Below, piece after piece: positions 21,080-32,946 of a stretch of 64,000 nucleotides of DNA. Below the pieces are notes generated by a model, which saw only the letters and a program-made list of their open reading frames with translations, ran no database searches and was not told the DNA's origin. Numbering within the stretch: position 1 is the first letter of the stretch; each line of letters starts with the position of its first letter. The stretch is from Catonia carolina (taxonomy: Eukaryota > Arthropoda > Insecta > Hemiptera > Achilidae), in NCBI GenBank assembly GCA_035578175.1, contig JAQMRL010000022.1, positions 4,819,501 to 4,883,500 of the forward strand. The letters are read 5' to 3'. The translations under genes and the position numbers were made by a program.

Positions 21080-22195
21080 AAGGAAAATTGTTTATTTTAT
21101 TTGATTGGAGATAAATTGCGTGAATTGCGTAGTTTTAAATATTTAATTGCTTGTTTTCATGAACTCGTTAGTTTCACTGTTGTCATTTTTATTGGTTAGG
21201 TTTTTTTGTAAAATTATTTTGTTAAATAAATATATATGTGAATTAATTAAATTTAAGTTTATAATTTTACTTTATTATAACGAGTTTCAACAATATATTA
21301 AACATAACAAATTATCTCCAAGATAAATATTCAAATTTATTTCTTTTTTGTGAAAATTTGGATATTACTTTGCATTTATAATGTAAATTTATTATATGAA
21401 AGTCTTCTAGTTTGAATGGGTTTCATAGAAAAAGTAACTTACTTACTCCAGACCTTCGAAAAGAAAAAAGGAAAATGTGAGTAGATAACAGGAAACAGTA
21501 GACATAGGCAACATCAAAAAATTGTAGTATTTCATGTTTCCCTTAAATAAAAGTCAAATTAAACAATTTAATACTTGATAATGATCTTCCCTGTTATATT
21601 AATGCTTTCATTGCATGTACTACTTGTAAAATTTATTCTTTTCTTACCAACATCTTGTTTTTACCATGCACGATAATACACTATTTACTCTCTAACTATA
21701 ACAATAATGTTGATTCTCAGTGAATTATTTTAGTACACTTAACAACAATATTAGAGAGTAATTAACTGCTATTTTTTAAATGGTTTTCTGAGAGTATTAT
21801 TTCTATTATTATAATTGCTTACGCAATTATTGTATTTGAAACTTTCCTTGCCTTACGAAAAATTTATGAGAATATTTATTTGTACTTTATACATCTACTT
21901 GAACATTTACCTTCATTTTCCTATTATTTCTGTCGCTTTGTAGAAATTTATAATGTATCTTATGATAATCATCAAAATTATAATATGGTAGTACTACGTT
22001 ACCATGAAAATATTCTCAAAATTTATAGTTATTAAAACTAAACTTTTAATTGAAGATAAGACGTTTATTTAACATGCCGCAATAAATAACAGAGTTTATT
22101 ATTTCCCGGTTTCAATACTCAATTGTTAATAATAATACTAGTATAATATTTTAGTTTAAAATTTTAAATTCTGGCTGTTTATTATTAACTGTATG
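21080..22195. other. AT-rich non-coding DNA
   Basis: No supported feature. Confidence 0.45.
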
Positions 22196-22199
22196 GATT

Positions 22200-22372
22200 T
22201 TCAATTAAGGGGTCTTATTTATGTTAAACCATATTACACATGATTGTACAGAAAAATTACTCCGCTACAAAAATTCATTAATACACTATTTAACTAATAG
22301 AAATATTCCAGAGTTGAAACGACATTGGAGGGGAATCTTCTACAGATACTGAGTCATAAGTCACAGAACATT
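22200..22372 (+). pseudogene. Possible Jockey-type LINE 3' end relic
   Basis: One frame reads LLRYKNSLIHYLTNRNIPEL then KRHWRGIF. This resembles the C-terminal end of Jockey ORF2 (HDNPLIQNM then RRLKRLWPRDLL in the intact copy at 47726). Similarity is short and the rest is decayed. Confidence 0.35.
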
Positions 22373-22374
22373 AA

Positions 22375-23078
22375 CTTTTACATAAAAACTATCACACAAT
22401 CATATAAAAAACCGCTTTATATTGTATCCTTACTTAACTCCCACAAACTGTGCGCAACATTGATTGTAAGCTTAAAGTTTAATCAGCTGGGAGTTAATTT
22501 TCTTTATTCGAATAATTTATTTACTTTGCTTTAGGTAAAAATTAAATCGAAAACTAATCTAAGGTAAACTTTGCTTTAAATAAATCGTTTGGTAGTAATG
22601 CAAATTATTATATAGTTTTAAATTTAAACAAAATGATCAACACATTTTTTTATATAAATAATTTTTAAAATGTTTTTCATACTTGTTCCAACTTTTACGT
22701 TGTCATCGGTACCCACACGAACGTTGAAGTCGTAAGCAAATTGTATAACTGAAATATCAACTTGCCACAATAAACATTATGTTGGGAGAACGTATTTCTA
22801 TCAGTTATTAGTGTTGTAAAGTTCTTTTTCTTGACGTATAGATTAATAAAGAGTGAAAGATCAAAAGAAATTAAATGTTTAAAATTGTTTTTTCGTAGAT
22901 TATTTTAAAACATGATGCAATAGAAAACTTAACTGAATTTTGTAAATTGTAACTTTCATCAAAGTCTTTTGTAATTTTACCACAACTGGTTTTGTTTCTG
23001 GGATTTCTCTCATTTGCTACAACTGGTCTTGAATTCTGTACTAGGGAAAATGGTTGGTATCACGTGAAATATCTTAAA
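22375..23078. other. AT-rich non-coding DNA
   Basis: No supported feature. Confidence 0.45.
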
Positions 23079-23081
23079 GAG

Positions 23082-23412
23082 CTACAAAAAATAGCTTTGT
23101 TTTTTATCACATGGTCAGCCATTTATATAACTGAATCATTTAAGAGCAGATGAGGCAAAGGCGTAAATGACTTTCGTCAGAGTTAACTTCTCTGAGAGTA
23201 ATAAATTTCATCAATATACAGCCAGACCCTGTGATGAATGAAGTGAAAGTGTCATAATATGTAGGATGGAAAGTAGATGCTTTTCAGAGGGCCTGGCATG
23301 CCGATAAGCATAGTTTTATATTCAGTGAGGAAGGCAAGGTAAACCACCTTACTCCTCGTTTTGCTTAGTAAAGCCTCATGAGGTTAAAACCAGCCTTTCG
23401 GCTTATGACATA
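23082..23412 (+). repeat. Dispersed ~0.34-kb repeat, copy 2 (longest)
   Basis: It starts GCTACAAAAAATAG and ends near CCAGCCTTTCGGCTTATGAC. The end contains a small hairpin (AGCC/GGCT). Most of its length parallels 6298-6575, and its last third parallels 15597-15700 in reverse. No coding capacity is shared between copies. Confidence 0.65.
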
Positions 23413-23414
23413 AA

Positions 23415-23855
23415 CAACGATATTGTCAGGGAGTTAATTTTTCTGTGCTAAAATATTAATGAAACTTAGTGTTCATTCTAAAAGAAAAAGTACTTGGAAA
23501 ATCGAAATAAAAAAAACAAACGCTAAATTTTATAAGTAAAGACGATTTTCTACGTTCGTTGTTTAGACAATAGCGATATAGTTATTATATTATTACACTT
23601 ATAAAGACGTAAACCTTTCGATATTAAATTATTTCTTAAAAAGTTTCTTATACTTAACTTTAAAATACTTAATACACATCGTATGAATTATAGAATAGTA
23701 AGAGGAACCGTCAATATAATACAGGTTCTTCCATATATCGGTTTCTCAATATTTACGGAAATCAGAAGAAAGGTTAATGGAGTAAGAAACCTATAAACAA
23801 AAAAATAAATTTATTATATGACTGTAAATTTATAAATTACCTTGAAAATATTATA
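23415..23855. other. AT-rich non-coding DNA
   Basis: No supported feature. Confidence 0.4.
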
Positions 23856-23857
23856 GC

Positions 23858-24130
23858 AGGTGTTCAAAATGTCCACCATGATTCTCTATACACTTTATAC
23901 AGCGACTTAAAACTGATTCACAAATTTTCAACACTTACATTTTCTTGTCATTTACATAGTCAAATGCAACTTCAATTTAACTTTTTAATTCGTGCAGTTT
24001 TTTTTAACTTGGAAGAATCCACTAGTTTCTTTACAATGCCCGACAGTGAAAAATCATATGGCGTTAAGCTGGCGAGCGCGCAGGCCATTCAATTTTACAA
24101 CGATGACCAATCCACAATAATTGTGGATTG
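23858..24130 (-). pseudogene. IS630/mariner-type transposase C-terminal relic
   Basis: On the minus strand WIGHRCKIEWPARSP is followed, after one lost base, by LTPYDFSLSGIVKK. Further on come CESVLSRCIKCIENHGGHFE and HL, the C-terminus of the same broad transposase class as 3215-3890 (PARSPDLTP...GGHFEHL). The segment between has stops. Only the region after the third catalytic residue is present. Confidence 0.65.
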
Positions 24131-24139
24131 GTCGTCGTG
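24101..24139. repeat. Near-perfect palindrome at transposase breakpoint
   Basis: A 14-bp arm (GACCAATCCACAAT, 24105-24118) is followed by one base and its exact complement (24120-24133), with partial symmetry beyond. Both arms encode the WIGRR-like motif of the adjacent transposase relic, in opposite directions. Confidence 0.85.
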
Positions 24140-24144
24140 GTGCT

Positions 24145-25885
24145 TCAATTATTAAAGCGTATAAACTCGTTTTTTAGTTGTAAACATTTTAACAGTACTG
24201 TTACTAAGAAAAAAATAGTAACTACATGAAGACGTACCTCACACTAGCCACTATTACAGTTAACTATTGAATGTTGTACGTGATGCTGGCAACATTACAC
24301 TATTAATAACTTATCAAAATGAAATGTCCCATCACATTGGGAAACTGAGATAAAAGCCAGCCGGTATTTTTTCAGATTTTTAAATTGTACAAAAATGTTT
24401 AAATAATTTTCATAAAACCGATATAATTATGTTATTGAGATTTTTGAATTATCTATGTGATTGAGAATGGAATGAGCTCATGCATAATTTAAACGATTTA
24501 GGTATGTAAATTTTAAAAGTACTGTACTTCATTTTAATGTCCGAGCACTGAGTGCGTTAACTATTATAATGCACACTGATGTAGTAAAGGTAGTTCGTAC
24601 TATTTGGTTTGTATTACGAGTACTTTAAACTCTTCTGAGAGTAGTTATTCTGCTGAAATTAGGCCTGTGAGACTAGTTTCTAACTACTAGAATTACCCTC
24701 ACAGTGTATCTAGCAAAATCCAGGTATTATTATTACGATATTTTATTGTATGTACAAGTTAATAAAATCCAAAAATGAGTTTTACTATTTAAATATATCA
24801 CTCGATAATAAAACTATTGTCTAGTATAAAAGAAATACAATTACTTAATGTCAGAAGTTATTTTATTCGTGTTTTCATTACCATTGTTAAAAAATTTAAA
24901 AGAAATAAACAAAAACCTGAAATAAAATTTGCTTGTTCAACAACTTTTGCCTTTGTGAATTCTCTTTATAGTTTTTAGAACAATATAGTGTCGCAGATCT
25001 ATATGTATTCTAGTAGGGTACTTGATACTGTTTTACAAAGGTGTTCTATATTCTTTTACAAGGTGCATTATAAAGAATATGCACACCTTCAGATCTCATT
25101 CGTTGCACCTTATTTCTTATATGATTCAATTGTGTAGTACAATAGAAAACTCTTTGGTTTATTTATTTATTTATTGACACAGTAATAAAAATAGTTTCTT
25201 ATAAGAACAACTTTCATCTGTTTTATTACAAATGATATTTCACATTGAAAATTCCTATTGATTTATTCAAACAATTTTTTGACCTAATTACTGTAAATAA
25301 CTAATGCTGGTTGAAATTTTAACGTTGTTGCATTGAAAGTAAGAAAAGATTGATACTTCTTTACTTACTGATTATTTAACTGTGCTTTAACACTGTTGTA
25401 TTTCATCACGATTTTAACTTTCACTAATAATAAATTTTCAGAATTTCATGCGTAGGAAAAAGTAATGAGTAGAAAGGGAACAAATAATAATTACATCTTA
25501 GGTAAAATGAAATCTTGTGGAAAGATTATGCTGTTGAAAAGTTTTGTAATGATGACAGAGTTCATTGACTAAGCTAGCACATCAACTTCCGGATTTTTCT
25601 CATTACATAAGCTTGTACCTGCTACTGTTTACTGATCGTAATGTACTGTACCGAATCCCTGCTTTGCCGCACTCACCAAATCACTTGTAGTTGACTCCGA
25701 CATTCCATTTCGGTACGTGAGTAAGTTTGTGGTGTGTAAGTATCTGTAAAGAATGTACGTGCGTCCAAGCGGAAGGAAATAATTCAGACACGGTTGGTTA
25801 GAAGTGGGGTTATACATAATTATGTATATCACAAGTCTCTATAGAAATGGGTCTTATTATTGACTAGTTTTAACTGTTACGTAAG
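24145..25885. other. Non-coding DNA with one long hairpin
   Basis: No gene is supported. Arms at about 25038-25055 and 25071-25089 (AAGGTGT...ATATTCTTT and complement, one gap) could pair. Confidence 0.4.
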
Positions 25886-25894
25886 CGGGTGCCT

Positions 25895-26018
25895 ACTCAA
25901 GGCTTGGCTAGTGCGTAGGTAATTGTATGAAGTGATATAGCCTACAGAAGAAGAAAAGTCAAACCTGACCGAGAATCGACCCCGGGACCGCTGCATAGAA
26001 GCCAGTTACGTAATGCGT
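25895..26018 (-). repeat. tRNA-derived SINE relic
   Basis: The minus strand reads GCAGCGGTCCCGGGGTCGAT then TCTCGGTCAGG, a T-arm/B-box-like segment. It is preceded by ACGTAACTGGCTTCTATGCA, in anticodon-arm position. The A box is not convincing, so this is probably a decayed SINE. Confidence 0.4.
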
Positions 26019-26019
26019 T

Positions 26020-26355
26020 AGTAAGTAACATTTAGTAAAATTACTTAAAATTACTGTAAATAGAATCACTGGATTGAGACTTCTTGCTTGCAATTGCGGA
26101 GCTGTCAGAATTATCACATTAGTCAAGAGTCGTTTACACGAGCTGAATTGCGACACTGCTTCACTATCGTTGTCGCCTCACTAGTTAATTAAACATATTT
26201 TTATCCTTAATGTGTACATTGCAATCTGTTAAGTGTAAGAACAATAAACAATCCTTTCAGCCAATGAGAATGAAAATTTACAAACTGATCGTAAGACTCT
26301 GTGTGGTGTCGTCATCCATTGCGCCACCCTGGTGTCATTGTAGGATATTGCCCCA
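26020..26355. other. Non-coding DNA
   Basis: Short ORFs here have no recognisable features. Confidence 0.35.
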
Positions 26356-26359
26356 AATC

Positions 26360-26912
26360 CATACTAAAACTGCAATCTTAAAAGGTCTCACTTTTTGCCG
26401 ATTTTGATGAGTAAAATGCAAACGGTCACTAATTGACGCTAAAATAAGCGTTGCAGACAAAAAGCTTGAAATAAAAGTTTTGGGTTTTGCATTTCCTAAT
26501 TATATACTTACATTTGTGGCCTAAAATGCATAATTAAATGAGAGCAATTTAAAAAAAAAATTATTATAATAGCAGAGCCTTCAAAAGAATTATAGCAGAC
26601 TTTGCGCTTATCCTAAAATAGGAAATGTAAACAATTAATCAATTTGAAAACAAAGTCGTAGGAGACGTTTTTGAGAAACTCACAAAAAGTAAAAAAATTG
26701 CGCTAACAAACTCCTCCGTTCGGTTGACTGATTTTGACGAAAACGTTCCTGTCGGATTCCCCAGCGATACCTAATGTAGGTTCCAAGTTTCAACTTTGTA
26801 TGATATTTCGTTCTTGAGATATTTTTTTCATAGACACATACACATACGCGTGCACGCACACACACACACACAGAGGGAGAGAGAGAGAGAGAAAGGGGTG
26901 AAAGAGAAAGTC
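26360..26912 (-). mobile_element. TF1 element, copy F (both ends missing)
   Basis: It carries TF1 landmarks in reverse: CTAAAATAAGCGTTGCAGAC, TAAAAGTTTTGGGTTTTGCA, GTTCCAAGTTTCAACTTTGT, then the position-conserved CA microsatellite, here enlarged to a compound (CA)n(GA)n at about 26855-26893. The right-end hairpin is absent. The minus-strand ORF at 26680-26919 is a repeat artefact. Confidence 0.6.
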
Positions 26913-26914
26913 TT

Positions 26915-27860
26915 ATCACTAAACACTAGGCTTTACAAGAAAGACCAATAAATAAAATATATTGTAGGCCTTCTCCATTGTAACATAATTATTATTTATT
27001 TATAAGCAAACACAAGAAAAGACTTACACTTTTTCAAACTTATAATTCTACTAAAAGGAATTCTTCGCAGAATATTAGTTTAGTATTGTTCATTGCAAAA
27101 CAAAAAAAAGTAAATTATTCGTGATTTTATTAATATTAAAAAAGTAATTAGTGGCAAAATCCATTATGCAATCCAATTCGCTACTGAACTTTTTGGCATT
27201 AATTTATTACTGAGTTCTGATAGAAAAACGAAAAAATAATTACATGCATCCTTGTCATGAACATAAAGACTGATGTCAAAATTATTTTACAGTCCAATGA
27301 ATATGTAATGTTCCCCATACCAACATTCATTAAAACCAACGTATAATAGCTACCTCAAAAAATGATAAAACCGGGCATTGTTTCATTTTGAAATAGTTTT
27401 ATATTTTCAATGTTTGCATCACTCTTTGTTTATGTGAATACTAAATGGTTTTTATTTCAAATTTATTTTAGTTGTTTTCGTTATTATTCAAATAATCGTA
27501 CAAATAAATTTTAGGAATTCATTAAATGCTTATTTATTGCAAAAAATTACTACTATTATTTTTGTAGATGGGACATTAACGTTACCGTCCATATATTATT
27601 TTTTGAAATGAATATATTTTACAATTTTAACATTTTCAGCTGTATTATGTTTTATAGATATTTGTAATGTAGTGATGTATTTCAGTTTACTTTGTTTTAA
27701 AATACTATCATTTGTATATTTTAGAGTAAGCAGATTATTTTAATAGCAACGTAGGTTATAGGTTTGTTACACTCAACAAGATGGTTAGTATAACTGTTAG
27801 TTATTTCGTGATGAGAGAACTTTAAAATATTGTACTATTATGTAATAAAATATAAACCTA
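26915..27860. other. AT-rich non-coding DNA
   Basis: No supported feature. Confidence 0.45.
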
Positions 27861-27862
27861 GT

Positions 27863-28416
27863 TTAACCCTTTATAGGGCAGTACTACAAGAAAAATACCC
27901 ATGTTGTAACATGTTAAATTTTGTTTTATAGAGACTTGAATAATGTATTACTAGTGCCAGAACAGTAAGATATTTCCTTTTTGTTAATGTTAAGCACTGG
28001 TAAGTATACTTACCAAGGAACGTTTATTGAAATGGGAATCACATAATGTTTAGTGGTAAGAATTCTTAATAATACAACTTGTAGTCCTATATAACAGAAA
28101 AATGGGTAGAATAACTTTTCTCAACTTTATATTAGCATGAATGCTTGCTTTCCCGTAAAAAACTCAAATTTTTAAGTACTGTACAAAAGTAATAACAAAA
28201 CAACACGGTTTGTACGCTGGTATGAATCGTTACCATATTTGTGTAACTCATGAAGTAAATGGTCACTGCGCACTAACTTCAAAATGTGGTAGCCTACTTA
28301 CCAGAGAATATCTCTAAACCCATAAAATGCCAAAAGTTTTCAACTGCATAGCTTATTCTTAAATAAAATCGACTTTATTGCCAGTGGTATACTTACCAAA
28401 GACCTATAAGGGTTAT
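27863..28416. mobile_element. piggyBac-like MITE
   Basis: TTAA (27863-27866) is followed by CCCTTTATAGGGCAGTA. The right end is CCTATAAGGG followed by TTAT (28413-28416), i.e. inverted ends beginning CCCTT(T)ATAGG with a TTAA-type target duplication carrying one later change. TTAA targets and CCC-starting ends are characteristic of piggyBac elements. The 546-bp interior has no ORF but repeats the motif CTTACCA several times, including an 18-bp palindrome (TGGTAAGTATACTTACCA) near 28000. It must be mobilised in trans if it moves at all. Confidence 0.5.
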
Positions 28417-28419
28417 AAA

Positions 28420-29335
28420 CCTTCAATACTTTACGGGATAAAGACATTACACTACAAAACAAGCGAAATTCACAAACTCAAAACGATAAACCCAATATAT
28501 TCTCAGGAAAATCAGAGGACCTCCTAATAAAAATGGAGTAGTAGGTAACATTAAAAAAAGAATTTAACATGAAACTCTCTCAAGACGTGAAAATTATCAA
28601 AAAAACTATAGTAAAACGACAAGCCAAATAAATCTCTATATATGATAAGGATTGACAGAGTTTGAATTAGAAAATATTCATCAAAATTATAAGTTCTAGG
28701 TAAGTTCCTAGGATCCACCAAAAACTGAAAGCCGAACAAACAAAATTAGGAATAAGAGAAAACAGATGCCTTGATTGCGGCGCATTCAGAATACAAATAT
28801 TTAGTTTCAGAGTTAAATTCACAGAAATAAATAATCCCAAAAAGAAAATATAGCTTACTCTGAAGAAGAGGAGAAGCGTTACAAAATTATGAAAGAAGTA
28901 TGGGCTTTGGTTAAAGAAAGATCTTGACAGTGAATGAATAAATGTTTCGTTATACTTTACAAAATTATTTAACTTTACTGGTTTTAAGAACTAGTTTTGA
29001 AAATGCTTTTTAGGTAGGGTGTAAGGCATTAAAAATAAATAGAAACAATATCTTCACACATTAAGAATTGATGGCAGGAATATTCGTGTGATGGGATATC
29101 TGAATTAGCATCACAAAGCTGAAATCATAGTAGATTTTCGTAGTAGTTTTTATCATAGTAACTTTCCGAAGAGATTGATATCAAACGTGGTGTCAGTCGG
29201 GCTACGTCTTTTCACCGGTCTTGTTTAACATAATAATATTCGGTGGCAATATTTAGAGAAGCTCTCATAGAATAAACAAGGTATCGTTGATAATGGAGAG
29301 GTAATCAACAACCTAATGTATTACAGTTGAGCCTG
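28420..29335. other. AT-rich non-coding DNA
   Basis: No gene is supported. Confidence 0.4.
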
Positions 29336-29519
29336 TATCAGATTGGTTGACGTCTTTTTACTTTCTCTTGCCTCTATGAAAATACTAGATGTCCCACGAA
29401 ATTTGAACCATAAGAAAGAAACATTGAGGATATTAAAAAAGCACAGTATCAAAAGATAATTTGACTTCCGATTTCTGCATAAAAAAGCTATGAATACCAT
29501 CCAAAAATTAAAGCGTGTA
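29336..29519 (+). repeat. Extra TF1-like left end and spacer
   Basis: TTTTTACTTTCTCTTGCCTC, identical in type to the TF1 left end, lies about 190 bp upstream of copy B. Unrelated sequence separates the two. It may be a remnant of an adjacent second copy. Confidence 0.4.
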
Positions 29520-30460
29520 CCATTTTTTTTACTTTCTCTTGCTTTAGGTAGTACATTAAGTGAAAGAAAGTATTGTTTCATGTCGATTTTTTGAAATCTA
29601 GATTTCCCCAGATATACAAGTTTTTAGACCTCCTAAACCCAAAAACATGGTTTTAGCAAATGGTCTGTGTGTGTGTGTTTGTAAACAAAATATCTCAAGA
29701 ACGGAACATTTTACAAAATTGAAACTAAAACTTAACTTAAGTTAGATACCACTAGAGTATCCGACACGAACACTTTCATCAATATCAGTCAACCGGAAAT
29801 AGTATTACTCTTTTGTGTAATGTTTTACTTTTTTGCAATTTTTTTAGAAACGGCTCCTACGATTTTTTAAAAAAATTGCCTCATTTACTACATGTTTTGC
29901 GCTTTACATGACAGAGTAGATGGTATGTCTACTGAAATTCTTGCGAAGGCTTTGCTCTTGTGATAAAATTGTTTTTTTAAGATTCTGCCCTTAATATGCA
30001 TTTTAGCGCAAAAGTGGATATTATAATAAAAGTTGTAGAAAGCTTAAAAACGTTTAACTTTAATTTCAAACATTTCTTTGTATAACTTTTAGTTTAGCGG
30101 TAGTTAATGATTTTCTGTTGTTTTTCATGAAAATCTGTAAAAAATGGATTTTTTAAGATTTTGGCCTTAGTATGCATTTTACGACAAAAGTTATATAATC
30201 AAATTTATAGTAAATAAAAAAAAATCTATATTTTTGAGCAATTTTCAATACAAAGCCTAGTTTAGCGTGAAATAGTTATTTTCTGTAGTATAATTTTAAG
30301 CCAAACTAATGTTGGTTTCCACTTTGCATCACTCACTCGAGATTAAAATTAGATTATGTTTTCTTGTTAATTTTTTATGTTTTATTACTAATGTGTTAGG
30401 TTATATTGGTATACTAGCACTGACAAGAGAAAGTCGTGTGAGTGTTTCACATCCGATTTA
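29520..30460 (+). mobile_element. TF1 element, copy B (full length)
   Basis: The left end is ACTTTCTCTTGC at about 29529. The right end is GACAAGAGAAAGTCGTGTGA followed by GTGTTTCACATCC, ending about 30460. The left and right ends share the inverted motif ACTTTCTCTTG. The interior holds a hairpin-forming TCGATTTTTTGAAATC near the left end, a GT microsatellite at about 29668, and two diverged internal modules. No ORF is present, so it is non-autonomous. The class is unassigned. Confidence 0.7.
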
Positions 30461-30474
30461 AAAAAAAAATAGAT

Positions 30475-30935
30475 CAGTTCTCTTACGTGCACTCTTATGT
30501 CTTCTGAGGTGATGGCTTGGACGCTGAACCAAAATGAGATAAAAAGATTCATTAATGTGATGCTAGATCGACTGCCACGTATACCACAAACGAATAGAGA
30601 AAAAATATCACGAATGTCTTGGTGAAGCTGTATAAAACAATGGAAGTCATGGATACTGAAATCGTTGAAAACTAAAGTACTGTATTCATGTGACGAGAGG
30701 CGAAAAATTTAGAATACTGGAGAATGCCATGCATGAAAAACAAGAAGATGGATAACAGAATAGTGTGGTCCAGGTCGAAGTAAAAAAGTCATAGATGAGG
30801 GTTCTTTGGGATCGGTTTGGTGTGAGTTTGGTTAACATTTTTCATGTGGCGATAATTGATAAAATTTAAGTGGTCTTGATGACAGCCCATCTTCTTTCGC
30901 TAAGAACAAGACACACCTGAACAAGAAAGATCCCA
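30475..30935 (+). pseudogene. RTE-like LINE ORF C-terminal relic
   Basis: In shifting frames it reads WTLNQNEIKRFI, RLPRIPQTNR, KTMEVMDTEIVE, RILENAMHEKQED, then WDRFGVSLVNIFHVA. This is the post-RT region of endonuclease-RT proteins often named 'craniofacial development protein 2-like' in insects. The fragment at 52385-52740 has the same ordered motifs (KTMEVMNSV, WYGVSL). It has several stops and frameshifts and is non-functional. Confidence 0.6.
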
Positions 30936-30939
30936 GATC

Positions 30940-31885
30940 CAAATCTCCGTTGGTTTATCCCAAACTAAACTAGTAGTATAAATATGTCAGTGCTCACCAA
31001 TGTTCACGTTCAATTTATTCGGCAGAACAATTCGTTATTTGATGCTACTTCAAAAATAAACAATTTAATTTATCATGTAATAATATAAAGCAGTAAAATT
31101 TTTCATCGTAAACTTCATTTCTAATCAAACATGTTTTTACAGTAATCAAACTACATTAGTTAAAATTGGCTAAACATACATAAGAAAATAATAATCTATT
31201 AATACGTTTATAATATAACCGATCTTCCTTAGTAATTTATATGTAGATGAAGGCCACTAAACGAAAGTGAATGGAAGTTACTGTTATGAACGACCAATCA
31301 AGATAAAATAGGAAGATAAAATGCAGATCCAGGCTAATAGTGATTTTGTCAGCTTTCTCCTGTACGTCAACTTGAAATGGATACTAAATTACGAATTTTC
31401 GGTTTTATAGGGACGTTTACACAGTTTTTTTATTGGCTGACGTAGTCGTATACTGTGGTGTTAAAATAAAATCTTTCTCGGTTTGCTAAATTTATTCTCC
31501 AGTTAAATCTCTGTTTCATTGGAGTATTTTTACCTATAGTCTTGCTCTCCTTATTGTATTGATTTACTTTTATTACAAATTTTTAATTTATTTAATTAAG
31601 AATTATATATTTATATAGAAATTTTAAATACATTTTTATTCGTTCTAACGTTGTTGTTAAACGATTAAAGTTCTATTTAACATATATCATGTAAAACTTT
31701 AAGTACAAAATTCTAGTAAAATTTTTAAAGTTAATAAAGAAATATATGTCTGCCACAAGGTCGTAGATTTTTAGATTTAGTATGTGTATTTTTCGTGGCC
31801 TGATAGCTCCAGAGCCAAAAAAATTATTTCGGTTTCTTCTTGTAGGTTTAATAAACTACACAACTGAAAATATTGAAAAAATAAA
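30940..31885. other. AT-rich non-coding DNA
   Basis: No supported feature. Confidence 0.4.
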
Positions 31886-31887
31886 TA

Positions 31888-32850
31888 AAAAAATCTGGTG
31901 TGAAACACTCACACAACTTTTTCTAGACAATGCAAATAATTAACAATTTAACCTTACATTAGTAATAAAACATTAGAAATAAACAAAAAACTCACCTCAA
32001 TAAACATAACCTAATTTGAACCATGAGTGAAAGACGCAAAATGAAAATCAACCAGTTTAGCTTAAAAAAAAAGAAAAATTACTCTTTCCCGCTAAACTAG
32101 GCTCTGTAGAAAAAACGCTTGGAATAAAAGTTGCAGATCCTTTAATTTTATATAAATTTGATTATTACTGTATTGTCGTGAAATGCATAATAAGGCTGAA
32201 ATCTTCAAAAAAAAATCAATTTTTTACACGTTTTCGTGAGAAAAAAAACGAAAAGCGCTAATTACCGCTAAACTAAGCGTTATACAAAAAATGTTTAATT
32301 TAAAAGTTGTAGGATTTTAAATTCTCTACAAAACTTATAATATACATTTTGCGCTAAAATGCATATAAAATTCGCAATCTTAAAAAAAGTATTTAGTATT
32401 TACGAGAAAACAGCCTCTCCAAGAATTTCAGCAGATATGACGCCTACCCTATCTTGTAGAGCATAGAAAATGTAGTAAATAAGGCGACTTTTTATAAAAA
32501 TCTTAGGAGCCGTTTTTTAAAAAAAATCGCAAAAAAGTGAAGTGACACGAATAAACTACTACTTCCGGTACCGATTATGATAAAAATCTTCGTGTCGGGT
32601 CCTGTAGTGGTATCTAATTTAAGTTTAAACTTCCAAGCTCGTACAAAGTTCCGTTCATGAGATATTCTGTACACACACACACACACACACACGCACAGAA
32701 TAATTGCTAGAAACTTGTTTTTTGGGTTCAGGGGGTTTGAAAACGTGTAAATCCGGTGAAAACTCGATTTCAAAAAATCGACATGAAAACAATACTTTCC
32801 TTCCTATATATTCATAAAGGCAAGAAAAATTAAAAAGTGGTACATGCAAT
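31888..32850 (-). mobile_element. TF1 element, copy C (full length)
   Basis: Read in reverse, the right end TCTGGTGTGAAACACTCACA comes first (31893), and the left end (GGCAAGAAAAATTAAAAAG, complement of the TF1 start) comes last. Two internal modules begin at GCTAAACTAG (32091) and GCTAAACTAA (32268), about 175 bp apart. A CA microsatellite (about 32670-32692) sits at the same place as in the other copies. ORFs across it are incidental. Confidence 0.7.
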
Positions 32851-32946
32851 TTTTACTTATCAGAGTAATATCTCATGTAATAAATTTATTTTTCAGCTAG
32901 CCCTTTAGTAAGTTAAATGAAGCAAATGTGTCATATATTATAGGTA

